DNA of 64,000 nt from Terebella lapidaria (lineage: Eukaryota; Annelida; Polychaeta; Terebellida; Terebellidae): NCBI GenBank assembly GCA_949152475.1, contig CASCJZ010000061.1, positions 124,001-188,000 of the forward strand, given 5' to 3'. The position numbers and the translations under genes are program-made. The notes beneath the pieces were generated by a model. The model did no database searches. It was given only the letters and a program-made list of their open reading frames with translations, and was not told the origin of the DNA. Position 1 is the first letter of the stretch. Each line of letters opens with the position of its first letter. Positions 32,540 through 43,932 of the stretch are shown piece after piece.

Positions 32540-34275
32540 TCTGATGCCTACGGTGGCTCATTACCGCCAATTACATTCGTGCATTTCTCACCCCGTCTAT
32601 AATTATCACTCACAATATTCACCGAATTTATAATATCCACCCCAACTATAATTATCACCTCACAATTTTCACCACATTCATAATTTCCACCCCGTTTATA
32701 ATTACCATCTCAGAATTATTACCGCGTTCATAATTTCCACCCCATCTATAATTATAACCTCACAATATTCACCGAGTCTATAATATCCACCCATCTATAA
32801 TTATCACCTCAGAATATTCACCACGTTTATAATATTCACTCCATCTATAATTATAACCTCACAGTATTCACTGAGTTTATAATATCCACCCCATTTATAA
32901 TTATCACCTAATAATTTTCACCACGTTTATCATTTCCACCCATCTATAATTATCACCTCACAATATTCACCCGAGTTTATAATATCCACCCCATATATAG
33001 TTATCACCTTATAATTTTCACTGCGTTTATATAATGTCCACCCCATCTATAGTTATCACCTCACAATATCCACCGAGTTTGTAATATCCACACCATCTAT
33101 ATTTACCACCTCAGAATTATTACCGCGTTTATAATTATCACCTGAGAATATTCACCGAGTTCATAATATCCAAAATTGGATAACTTCGTGAACATCTGCA
33201 GCCCTACAGCAACAAGATGCTTGTGGAAGCGCCTCTATAGCTACCGCATTGAAGCGCATATCAGGACAGGTCAGGACAGGTCCTTATATGTGGATTTGTG
33301 CATTTTCACAATATATCGAAAAGTCAACGTGTTCACTTATAAGGACATGCCCTTATATCCAGACATAAAAACACCTTAACACCTTGTTTATTCATATATA
33401 AGGACACTATATGCACTGAAGAATGAGGGCCTAATTAAATCCTTGGCGCGATTAATTATGTCCGTTTGAGTGACACACAATTCCCTGTAGGTCTATAACA
33501 CATACATTCGATAGGTATACAATTCAATTTCGAAACCACAAGAATATTGGAGATTAATATGCTGAACATGGTATACGTAGTGGTTTGTGCTACACGTGTT
33601 CCAGTTTAGTCATTTTTTACAACTTATAATCATCGACATGCAAAATGTTCTTATATGTGGGTCAGATGTTTTACAGGCAGTTTCTGAAAAAAAAATCACA
33701 TATAAGGACATGTTCTTATTTCCGGATATAAGGAAGTACTCATATATGAGGACATTGAAATTCTGTACCCAGTAATGATTGTGATAATTCTGAGGTGTTA
33801 ATTATAAACGGGTGGAAATTATGAACGGGGTGATAATCCTGAGGTGGTAAATATGGACGAGGTGGAAGTTATAAATGCAGTGATATTTGTGAGGTGATAA
33901 TTATGAACAGGGTGGAAATTATAAACGCAGTAAATATTATGAGGTGGTAATTATAATTGGGTGGAAATTATAAACGCTGTGATAATTGTGAGGTGAAAAT
34001 TATAGATGGGCTGGAAATTATAAACGGGGTGATAATTGTGACGTGATAATTATGAACGAGGTGGAAATTATAAACGCCGTGAATATTATGAAGTGGTAAT
34101 TATAGACGGATGGAAATTATAAACTTGGTGAAAATTGTGAGGTGATAATTATTACGGGATGGAAATTATAAACGCGGTGATAATTGGGAGGTGATAATTA
34201 TGAACGGGGTGAATATTATGAGGTGGTAATTATAAATGGGGTGAGAAATACACGACGAAATTGACGGTAATGAGC
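32540..34275. mobile_element. Fold-back element 2 with minisatellite arms
   Basis: The left arm (about 32540-33175) is an array of about twenty-five ~25-bp units of the type ATAATTATCACCTCACAATA and 'ttcacc.cgtttataatatccacccc'. The right arm (about 33775-34275) is the same array in reverse complement. The outer ends share 'ggctcattaccg.caatt' and 'tttctcacccc'. The ~600-bp middle (33176-33775) carries its own repeated 'tatataaggacatg' motifs. Arms are more diverged than in the fold-back at 18.4 kb. It lies between the start codons of the two Ig-like genes. Confidence 0.7.
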
Positions 34276-34342
34276 TGCCGTTAATGCATAAATCATGTGG
34301 CTCAGCTAACACATCAAAAGTTACACCTGAAAGCGTGAATTG

Positions 34343-34764
34343 TTCAGGCATGACAACACCAATGATATTGCGTCATATCCGTTACAGTCAGAGGATTCCC
34401 TATTTTGAAAACGGGAGATGCCCTTGATCCCCCGCAGAATGGTGGGGGATATTTTGCTATGGCTGGTTGTTGACCCGAGCTGGTTGGCATTGCACACGAA
34501 CAGTTTCAAGACCACAGCACGCACACAACGGCTCGGACGACGAACGATATATATGGGTTGTCAGGCATGAAAATCAGTCGTTTTAAGGGGGTACCCTCAG
34601 AATTCGAGCTGTAGCAAAAAATCCAATTTATCAACATATATTTTCCTTACTATAGTGAGATGAGGAAATGAATTGGCTAGCTTTGTATATAAGCTGCTAA
34701 TGTTCATCTTGTTCTGGGACGGAACTATGGAGACTTGAATTTGGGCTTTTTATCATTGTTTTGT
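34343..34764 (+). repeat. 422-bp direct duplication, copy 1
   Basis: From TTCAGGCATGACAACACC to 'gggctttttatca', repeated in the same orientation exactly 1290 bp further on with about four visible base differences (about 99% identity) and no internal indel seen. The 67-codon frame inside it is not recognised. Confidence 0.9.
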
Positions 34765-35632
34765 ATGGCCGAAGGAATTAGTGAAATCTGTCCTGAAGGA
34801 AATACATGTATTCTATAATTTCTACTCTAGATTGAAGTTAACGTTGATGTTGCGTTCCCTTATTATGATTTTGGTGCAAAAAGATTAAAATTGGCTATTC
34901 CTCTGTGTTTTTGATGTATTTTTTACATAAACCGTGAATTTGGTGAAAATGCGTGGTTTTGCAAAACAAAGAGGGGCCTCCCAAGAAATTGTTTCCTATG
35001 GCATGCATATATATGGCTTATCTGTGCCTAAGAGATGCTGGTTCCAATGTGCAAAACAAGAAAAGCTCTCAGAATTTATGTGTTATTGATATAAACACCG
35101 TTTTTGAGAAAAAAATGCATATTTGAATTTTCGGCCGAACTAACAGAATTCCAGTTTAGCAGCTCAACTCCCGATGTTATGTTATTAAATCCCATAAAAG
35201 TGAATTATATATCATATTTTTGAAGATTTGATACCAGATTGACGATGATTTGCTTATTTTCGCTTGTGTAGCTGACCCGTTTATGTCATTTCGGCCCAAT
35301 ATTTGTGATATAATTAATATTTATAATTCCATGTGGCGCACATAATTCGTGGTTCTTCACAACAAAACCGCGTCCTGGTTCTTAAGTACCTCAACCACTG
35401 TAGTATGTGACAACGTTAGCACCTGACACCAAAATTTGTACCATCCACAATGAAATAACGTATTGATGGGCCAGTTCCTTTTTTACGATTTTACAATGGA
35501 ATGAAGTCCGTTATTGGCCCATAAATCCAAAGTGATATAACTTGCACCCCTGAAACTTTGTACACATGTTATCTAGATCATAATTCATCACAATTTATTA
35601 TCAGATAGTAGTGACATCAGGATCCCCTACTA
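34765..35632. other. Spacer between the 422-bp duplicates
   Basis: 868 bp of AT-rich sequence without a recognised feature. It shows no TG...CA or polypurine signals that would make the flanking repeats look like LTRs. Confidence 0.5.
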
Positions 35633-36054
35633 TTCAGGCATGACAACACCAATGATATTGCGTCATATCCTTTACAGTCAGAGGATTCCCTATTTTGAAA
35701 ACGGGAGATGCCCTTGATCCCCCGCAGAATGGTGGGGGATATTTTGCTGTGGCTGGTTGTTGACCCGAGCTGGTTGGCATTGCACACGAACAGTTTCAAG
35801 ACCACAGCACGCACACAACGGCTCGGACGACGAACGATATATATGGGTTGTCAGGCATGAAAATTAGTCGTTTTAAGGGGGTACCCTCAGAATTCGAGCT
35901 GTAGCAAAAAATCCAATTTATCAACATATATTTTCCTTACTATAGTGAGATGAGGAAATGAATTGGCTAGCTTTGTATATAAGCTGCTAATGTTCATCTT
36001 GTTCTGGGACGGAGCTATGGAGACTTGAATTTGGGCTTTTTATCAGTGTTTTTG
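35633..36054 (+). repeat. 422-bp direct duplication, copy 2
   Basis: Near-identical to 34343-34764. High identity and constant offset imply a recent event. Confidence 0.9.
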
Positions 36055-36359
36055 TCATGCTACTCAACTTGCCTTGGACAGGTGGCATTGATGGTGTGTG
36101 ATTTATTCGCCAGGTGTCATCATCGTGTGATGAAAGATTCTTGAGACATCATATCGTGAGTTGCTGCTCACGGGTGGTTTTGTACCGCGTCAGATTGCGG
36201 CTTGCATAAAAATGCCAGTATTGTCTGATAATTAAGTTTTACTGTAATACATTATATCTCAGTGCATGGTTGGGGCCGTTTCCTTCGTTGTTGACAGGTT
36301 ACTATTGAACATAGTTACCCGCAGGTTACTATTTCTGCAAATAGCGACCCCTGCACTAA

Positions 36360-36427
36360 GGGTCTCTCGCTAATAGTGGCCTCGTGCCCTTCGGGTCGGG
36401 CACTCGGTCACTTTTGGCGAGAGACCC
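36360..36427. repeat. Compound hairpin GGGTCTCTCGC / GCGAGAGACCC
   Basis: Outer arms GGGTCTCTCGC and GCGAGAGACCC enclose 'taatagtggcc'/'ggtcacttttg' and an inner hairpin CGTGCCCTTCGGGTCGGGCAC. It resembles the terminal hairpins of the Helitron-like families here, but no array follows. Nearby (36600-37015), 'taatttcgaacggt' is repeated about four times. Confidence 0.5.
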
Positions 36428-39400
36428 TCGTCCTTGTGCATTATCCTATACATAGAGGTCTGTTCCGACTGAGTTCATGTGAACAGGGGCGGGTCTATGA
36501 TTTTGGCAAAGGAAGATGGGGAATGCAGTTTGGATATATGGCAAAGTTTGTTGACAACCACAATCACTGTAGACAAGTGGTGGAGCGATAAAGTAATTTC
36601 GAACGGGCTTGGTGATCAATTTCGAAAGGTTGGCGATCTATTTTGAACGGTCCGTATATTAAGGTAGGTGAAAAGTGTATTTGTCTGATGTTTATGTCAC
36701 AAATATTTATATTTACCACCTCGGTGAAACTTTACTGACCTGTAGAATGCTTTTGAAGCACATATTAAGCAGTATACAAGTCATTGATATGTAATATCGT
36801 TATTAGTGTGTGCAAACGTTAGCTGGGTCAGTTAAATTGAACGTGTACCTAGACATAGCTAAAGTCAATCACGTTATGCTGTTTGGTCGATGCATATTCC
36901 TCGAAGGGAGTCGGTATCAAGTAGAATAGAAAATTTAAATGTGGTCAATTTTGAACGCTCATAAATGGCAGGCGGGTAATTTCGAACGGTCATGCGAGTA
37001 ATTTCGAACGGTTTGTTGATAACTCTGCTAAACTATTTAACCGTGAAAATTGTATATGAGTTGAGATTTCTTTTGACTTTTGATTCTCGGGTGGGGGTGG
37101 TGATTACAAATATTAGTAGGTTAGTCATCATTATTAGTTTTCATTATTTTCGGATAAGCCTATGACGAGCCAAAATTATATTTAGTGTTTAGCATTGAAA
37201 GGATTATATACATACATATCACTGTAAAATTGATTAAATGCATAAATATTGAGCATCTATCCACCCCCACCCTCCCCTTCTCCTCTAAGTACATGGGGAG
37301 ATCAGTCTAGTAAAACGGGTGTGTATAGAATATGTCTGGAGAAAACATAATCGGCAATGTGAAATGTATCAAATTCTGGCTCAGTACTTGTATTGTCCGA
37401 AATGGAGATGTGAAAAGGATAAAAAAATGCAATGTATTAATTATTGAAAGTTTACGATGAAAACGGATATAAAAGCTGGGGAACTGATGTTCACATGATG
37501 TTGTGTTCTCGCGGGTTTGGGGATGTGTGGTGTTTTCAGGGAGTAGGGAATACAGAACTATTTTGTGAGTACATTTCGGCAAAGGGTAACAGATTTTGCA
37601 CAACAAAATTGGTATTCAAAATATTCAGAGTTAAACTACTACCGAAATTACAAAACAGAACTGACTCTAGAAAGGATTTGTTCATTAATTTGTATTGGAA
37701 ACACTGAATATCTTTCGATGTTCAAATCATAAACTTGCTATAGAGAAGAACAGGCACAACAAAACAAAGCAAGATGCACGCTTCTGTCGGTATTGTAAAT
37801 CAGTAAATAATATCAATTTATCAGAAGATGAATGTCATTTTGTCCTAATTTGCATACTATATAATGGATTAAAACATAAACAAATTCATTGTACCAAACT
37901 GTAGCACATTAGCATGCTTTCAATTTATTATGTCGCACAATGCATCAGAAGTTTATCTGCCTTTATAATTATACATGTATAACGCTGAAATTACTCGTGA
38001 TAAATATCATTACTTGTGATGCGCGCTGTATTTTATTTGTCTTGTGTATGGTTCAAACCACGATATATTGTACGTTTCTACGCATATGGACCCATTGGCT
38101 TTTGTGAATAAAGCATTATCACAATCGGTATCCGCAAGCATTGAATCACAATCCCGTAGTGAAAGATAGCTGTATGCATGAAGACTACAAGTATTTATGC
38201 ACATACAGGTCAACATGCCGAAAAGTTACATAGGCTAGGGTGCATGGTATCCCGACGTGGCGGACCAGCTCATTTCGATCCTTCATATAAAACACTGATT
38301 ATATATATAAAGGCTCTATCGATGAATGTGACAATATATCTAACGAGCATTAAACTGTTAAAAATTCCGCCTTCAACAAGCAACCTCTGATCCCACAAAG
38401 TCGTAGTCATCACCATCTTCATCCATTGTCCATTGGTGTTGGTACATCTTCAACCACCAGTCTCTCAGACACATTTGGCTTTACTGGGGGTTGACAAATA
38501 TCTGTGCTTAGGTATATTTTCAAGAGACTTCCTGTGTCTTAAAGCAGCTGCCTTCGAAACCAGTCATAATTTTTTTAAAACTATATTTCATACTAAACAT
38601 GCTAAACTAACTGAATGAAACATACTCACATCAAATGTCATGAAAATAACCATTTGTCAGCGAAAATTTGCTCATTTGAACAGGCAGTTATCGCGTAAAT
38701 ACAGGAATTATATTCATGACACGCAGATGTAAACGAAGCATAGATGTGCGAGATAGACTGACAACTCCACGCACATCATGGTATATCACTGATTATTCTC
38801 TCACAACTACACTATAAATCCACATACGAACTGAAAAATGTACTCGGTGTGGACTTTTAAGCGCGATTTGAACATGTGTTTACAAACGGGTTTGATGGAT
38901 ACACTTCGTTTGTTTATTTACAAAATAGGTACAAAATGTACACTAAAACTCGGACGGACTGTAATCGTCAAAATCATTGAGCATACCTTTTGTTATAATG
39001 CATTATATGTGTTTAACAAAAAATTGGTTTTGAAAAAAATATTGCATACATTCGAAGGCAGCAGCTTTAAGTCTTTTGTTTGAATATCTCGACCCTCTTC
39101 AATCGTGCAAACACCGCTTGGCATATCCTTTGCCATACATTTGTAGTGCAAGGCTTATAGCCTTTATTATCCTTGCACAATATGCTAACGTCCCAGACAG
39201 CAAGCCACCGGTGGGCCACTACTGGCTTGGTCACTGTCGTCACTGTGATATTTACATTTACATGTTATTGGGATCAATATGTATCCTGTATCTAGCTTGG
39301 GGTTTGTGCTCTTTGTATGCATAGACACAAGCATTATGCACAATATGATCAGTGAATACATGCATGTACTGTTAGTTATTTGATGAACACAGAGTGTCAT

Positions 39401-40546
39401 GAATTATGCCAAATGCAAGTAGATGTCACTTCTCGAGAAGTTTCAAAGTTATAACTGTCACTTTAGAAATATCGGTAATTATCTGCATTGATCAGGTGAA
39501 TAGAGTAGTGTCATGGCCCAATGCACACAGAAGCCCTAGCATGTGACAGTCTACATGTAAAAGCCAGTGTGAATTGTGCACAGTGGATCATATGATATTG
39601 AAGTCTCCCTCTCACTGTAGCAGTGTCTTGAAGGGTTAATAAATAGTGCTTGTACTGGCCACTTGGGAAAAATGTTTAGTTGTCAATAAATGTCTGAAGT
39701 TCAAAAATCGTTCGTGATGCAATGGATTTGAATTTCAAAAAAAATATTTATCGGCTCGTAAAATAGCATATGTAGCAATGCTCCGAAAAATACTTGGAAC
39801 ATTCGTAATTGACTTTTTCCACAAGAACGGATGTCCCGAAATTTTGGTAGTCAATTTCACTAATTTTAACATAAGATGCATAATAACTGCACTGAAAATG
39901 CTTTAAATTAGTTATTAACATGATAATATAACATTTATGTGAAATATGTGTTCATTTCTTGAAGAAAAAACATTTTCAAAAATATTCAGTGCGCATCCCT
40001 GACAAAAATATGGCGAGGGTAACAACCCCTTAAATTTCATTGGAGAGCACAACTTTTCGATATAGTCCAATATGTTGGCGAATATACTAAATGAACGGAC
40101 ATTAGTATAATGCGCACCTATATTCTTTACGGTGGTAGGGGTTCATTGGGTGGTCATAAGCCACTGAGTTTCACGAACGTGGTTTTAGGTTGCCATGACA
40201 CGCACGTGCGAGCGAGCAGTCTTCAGTGGTTAGTTTGAATTGACGGAATAACTCGACGATTGCCGAAAATTCATTGTCTCCGAGAGGCCTCTGTGAAAAG
40301 GTCCATTTCGTTTTGTGAAAATACCCTATAAACGTAACATTTAAACCACCGTAGCTTATTCTGCGTATAATGTCTTTTTTTCAACTAGGATTTTAAAAAT
40401 AGAAACTTTGCTGGGCCATGAAACGTCTCAAATCGGGGGTAGTTGGCATAGACAACTACGACACTCTTCACTGACTTTCTCGCTCTCTGTGTGGCTCTCT
40501 ATCTGTTACTCGAGATGTGACAATATTCGCCGGTTTGACAGAAACT
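36428..40546. other. Intergenic, upstream of the plus-strand Ig-like gene
   Basis: AT-rich intergenic DNA. No coding exon is recognised. A TATA-like CCTATAAAC lies at about 40324-40332, roughly 215 bp upstream of the start codon at 40547, and could be a core promoter with a ~190-base 5' UTR. Confidence 0.4.
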
Positions 40547-40613
40547 ATGTACATTGACGCCCTTATCCTGATTTTCATAGGCCATGTTTCTACAGAAACC
40601 CCATTTATAACAG
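40547..40613 (+). CDS. Exon 1 of the plus-strand Ig-like gene: signal peptide
   Basis: ATG at 40547, 22 codons plus one base, donor ACAG|GTATGT. The hydrophobic ALILIFIGHVST after MYID fits a signal peptide with a short N-region that lacks a basic residue. Phase 1, as in exon 1 of the minus-strand receptor. Confidence 0.6.
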
Positions 40614-43136
40614 GTATGTATATGTAGTATTATTTACTGATATTATTGTTTCACAGATATATTAGTATTCATTATACCCGGTACCAGCAGTGAGGTATAT
40701 TGGGTTATAAAAAATCAATATAACACGACTGGCCATAGTACACTTGCACAAAGTTGTACAGAATGTGTCCTCTAAACGGACAGGTGCTTGAACTTCGTTA
40801 TTTGCTGTGTGGCTCTATTTCACATCATTGAAACTTGAAAGAACACTGGTAATAAGCACCGAATATGATCAAGTATTATTACATGTAACAACATGAATGT
40901 AGCATACGAGTAAGCAATAATACTGTGAAAAAGAATACATGTCCAAAGTAATATACCAGTCTCACGAGCGGTCATGGCTGTTGTTATTGATATTTTATCA
41001 TTGTTACCTGGTATGTTGAAGTTGACATTGATATTGGAAATGCACTCTATTAGTGCAGTAAAATCATACGTACTGTACATAAGAGAACATAGCTACTACT
41101 TCGCCACAATACATGACAGGCACGAGCACACAGACAGAACAATCACAAATACGTCTTGCAATAAATCATAATTATATCAGATACAGATAAAACAGTGTTG
41201 TTTAATAATGTTGTTTGTGTTTTCCAAACAGGACCAAAAGGGATAAATCAACCAGGGGACCTACTTGTGCTAGAAGGTACAAAACTCGTCCTGAACTGGA
41301 CACACTCGATCCAGCCTCCTCTGGACATCAGATGGGACTATAAAGGTACAGCCAGTCAGTCGGCTAATGACCTGATCATGAGTTACACTACGGGAGATGG
41401 CGTCCATATCCCCAAACAGGACCAGTGGTATGAGCGGGTCCAGTATGATGAAAGCGTCAACGGCAGCGCGATAATGACTCTGGACAATGTGACGTCAGCA
41501 GACGAGAAATACTATGAAGTGAATATCAATAGCTTGGAAAACCAGTCATTTTCACTCAAAGGCCTGGCCTCCATCGATGTTGTATTAAGTAAGTTACTTA
41601 TTCTAATATGTTCATTTAATATGTCTATTAAGTAAAGCTTCATAAAGTGTTGTAAAAACGGAATGTTGTGAAATGAATATCGGAAGCCCCCGCCCCGTTC
41701 GAAAAAAAACCCAAAACAAATATATTCCTTGTATATATATACGGATTTCCATAGTATGAATGAATTTTCGAATAGAAGAAAAGGTTGCCCGGTTAGCTCA
41801 GTTCGTATGTGGGCTGACTTTTCACCAATGCAGTCGGTTTGGGCGCGGGTTCGATCCCCGGCCTCGGCAGTGTGTGAGGTGGTATGTGGTCGCCAAACCG
41901 GGCAAGTGGGTTTTCATCAGGTTCCCTGGTTTCCTCCCACATTAATGACCACTCTTACGCCAAGATCCGAGCCAACAAGAGATGTTAATATAAGCACATG
42001 CTTTTCGTCAATTGTTGTAAAATAAATAAAGTTTAAATTTTTTTAATAGAAGAAAAGTGTTTCTCACCTTTCAGAGAGAGACATTAACACAGCTGTTGAG
42101 TCCGACAGGGACCCGTTTCAACTGTCACTCGTTGGGAATGGAACAGAAATCTCACTACCAGGTGGGTATTGTGCCATTTGCATCTAATGTGTTTAGATCA
42201 TACATCATTCTGAGGCTTCTTTATAAAAAAAACCATACAAGTATACAACATTCAGAGCATACAAAAAATCACTGGTAACTACTGAAAACTGCATTGATGC
42301 AAATTACATGTTTATCGCTCCCCACAGATATGATGATCACTGATCCAGGCCCTAGAAGTGTCATGGTGGAGGTCAACGGTGCTGCCCCCAAACCTCAGAA
42401 GATCGGCATCCAGTATCTCGTGGATGAAGCTATCTACAATAATTATTCCTGCGAGCACAGTTACAAGTGTGAAAGGTGCTTAGATTTTATTCTATACACA
42501 GGGTTCACATGGCCCCTGGAATTCATGGAAACCCCTTGAATTTTGTGATTATTCCTGGAAATAAAAATTAACATTGAACGATCTCATTTAGTACAATGAA
42601 ATAGCAATAAATCCATACGAATAATGGCGAGTATATATCATTTTACGCTGTAGTATTTTGACTTGAAACCACCCTGGAAAATTATAATTTGCCCCTGGAA
42701 AACACATACTCTTCGCTAAATTATCATTGGAAGAAGATTATTGCTGTACTGTACGAACCCTGTTACATATATGTGTACACCATCTTTTTGGAGCCTGTGG
42801 ATTGTTCTGAGTAGAAAATTCGCGTAATTTAAACACAGCACAATAATATATGTCTGCTTCATCATGTTCATGACTTGCAATCATTTTCCTGCCAAAACGC
42901 CACGCACCTGCGCAAGCACAGCAACGTCTCTTTTCAGTCCACTGCTGTTTTTGCCTGGCAGCCATATATATATTTTAAAATCACATTTTATTCTTCCAGA
43001 CAAGTCCAATTCAAACTCGGCCCATCCCAGACAGCTGACCTCGTCATCACTGTCAGCTTCACTGTGCAGAATCTACCACCGACCATCATCAGCCGAGCTG
43101 TCACACGGAGGGTAGATGGTGTTACGTCGTCTTCAG
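40547..43136 (+). CDS. Immunoglobulin-like surface/secreted protein gene, 5' part (5 exons seen)
   Basis: Exons 40547-40613, 41232-41588, 42075-42161, 42328-42475 and 43000-43136 join with agreeing phases (1, 1, 1, 2, 1) and GT/AG introns, giving 265 codons plus one base. The order is: signal peptide; a V-like Ig domain without the two usual cysteines; a ~124-residue second region made by three exons, containing YNNYSCEHSYKCE and ITVSFTVQNLPP. The last donor TCAG|GTGTGT is phase 1, so at least one more exon is expected. No membrane or tail exon is recognised to the window end, where repeats fill 20 kb. The gene is either long, or cut by repeats, or ends in a short exon I missed. It is divergent from the receptor gene at 24929-32048 and is likely a relative through an old duplication. 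Confidence 0.65.
41232..41588 (+). CDS. Exon 2 of the plus-strand Ig-like gene: cysteine-less V-like domain
   Basis: A 357-nt exon, phase 1-1, acceptor GTTTTCCAAACAG, donor GTAAGT. Recognisable V-set positions: LVLEGTKLVLNW where the B-strand Cys is Leu/Asn; DIRWDYKG with the core Trp; and SAIMTLDNVTSADEKYYEVN, the usual L.I..V...D...Y.C pattern with the F-strand Cys replaced by Glu. It therefore lacks the standard disulfide, as in domain 1 of CD2-like proteins. Sequons NWT, NGS, NVT and NQS are present. Confidence 0.75.
41784..42044 (+). mobile_element. tRNA-derived SINE with 13-bp target duplication
   Basis: The head reads GCCCGGTTAGCTCAGTTCG (A box) and GGTTCGATCCCCGGCC (B box). The body contains 'ctggtttcctcccac', and the tail is AAATAAATAAAG plus a T-run. 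The target duplication AATAGAAGAAAAG flanks it at 41771-41783 and 42045-42057. It inserted into the intron only 18 bp upstream of exon 3's first base, so the 3' part of this intron, including any original branch site, has been displaced. The clean duplication implies a fairly recent insertion. Confidence 0.9.
42075..42161 (+). CDS. Exon 3 of the plus-strand Ig-like gene
   Basis: 87 nt, phase 1-1, acceptor TTCTCACCTTTCAG, donor GTGGGT. It encodes a linker-like piece with DRDPFQLSLVGNGTEISLP, which could be the first strands of a second Ig-like domain. Confidence 0.55.
42328..42475 (+). CDS. Exon 4 of the plus-strand Ig-like gene
   Basis: 148 nt, phase 1 to 2, acceptor ATCGCTCCCCACAG, donor AAAG|GTGCTT (weak). 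It encodes DMMITDPGPRSVMVEVNGA through NNYSCEHSYKCE. Two cysteines eight residues apart and a sequon NYS are present. A distinct domain name cannot be given. Confidence 0.55.
43000..43136 (+). CDS. Exon 5 of the plus-strand Ig-like gene
   Basis: 137 nt, phase 2 to 1, acceptor TTTTATTCTTCCAG, donor TCAG|GTGTGT. It encodes RQVQFKLGPSQTADLVITVS, then FTVQNLPPTIISRAVTRRVD, consistent with the last strands of an extracellular domain followed by a linker. The following exon was not identified. Confidence 0.6.
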
Positions 43137-43932
43137 GTGTGTGTGCTTGCAAAGTTGCAAACATTGTTTCAAAGTTTTCAATGCAATGAGGGAATTACCA
43201 AAGAGCACCATGAATGAAAATATTGCCTTAAGTTTACCATATAGATCTAACTTAATTGTATAGTCTGCTCTAGTATGCTCCAGACAGTGAGGGGAGGGCT
43301 GGAAGAGTTTTTTAAGATAAATAACTGTATCAACGTAATCTAGTGCTTCAAAATTACATATTTTACAGAGTAAATGTTCAGCATCCTAAAACTGAAAAAT
43401 AAAATAGGGTGTCACCGTATCCGTTCGCATGGAAAACACGATGCAAGATGTGAATATGGACAAAAAAATGCACAAAAATGCCATAATTTATGTCATTTTA
43501 GGTAATTGTTTGTGATTTTGATCGAACATGTTATGTAGAAGAAACGAGCACGGTGACCCCTTATTTTCTTTTCATTATTAGGATGGTGATCAGCTACTCT
43601 AAATAGGTCAGTTTGAAGAGATAATATTCAAGAAATGACTCTCAAATTGTGGCTCTTCGTTACCTCAATGTTTGTAGCGGACTACGTTAAACAAAGTTTG
43701 GACACTGTGGCTTTGTGGTGATCACGCTGGCTCTGCCACTGGGTGCCCCACCGTATATGCAGACATTTGATTGTGAGCTTTCTTTGGGTTGTATTCCTCG
43801 TCTGATCTCGATACTTTTGTAGCATGGACACATATTTTTGTAAAACCATACCACTTTTCGATTTTGAATGCCGTAGCAACTAGGAACCGCAATGGCCAGT
43901 TGCCTACACTTTTCATGATGAAATCTGTTTTT
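43137..43932. other. Intron or 3' region of the plus-strand Ig-like gene
   Basis: AT-rich. One possible acceptor (TTTCATTATTAG near 43561-43582) would lead after two codons to a stop in phase, giving a secreted product. This is weak evidence. A minus-strand frame at 43722-43979 is not recognised. Confidence 0.35.

Noticed and set aside
34343-36054. LTR retroelement with 422-bp LTRs
   Set aside because: The repeats lack TG...CA ends, and the 868-bp spacer shows no priming site, polypurine tract or coding remnant.
41784-41880. Functional tRNA gene
   Set aside because: A and B boxes are good, but the arms do not fold as a tRNA and a SINE body, tail and target duplication follow.
43561-43600. 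Terminal exon of the plus-strand Ig-like gene giving a secreted form
   Set aside because: The acceptor-like site exists, but the exon would add only two codons. Too weak to annotate.
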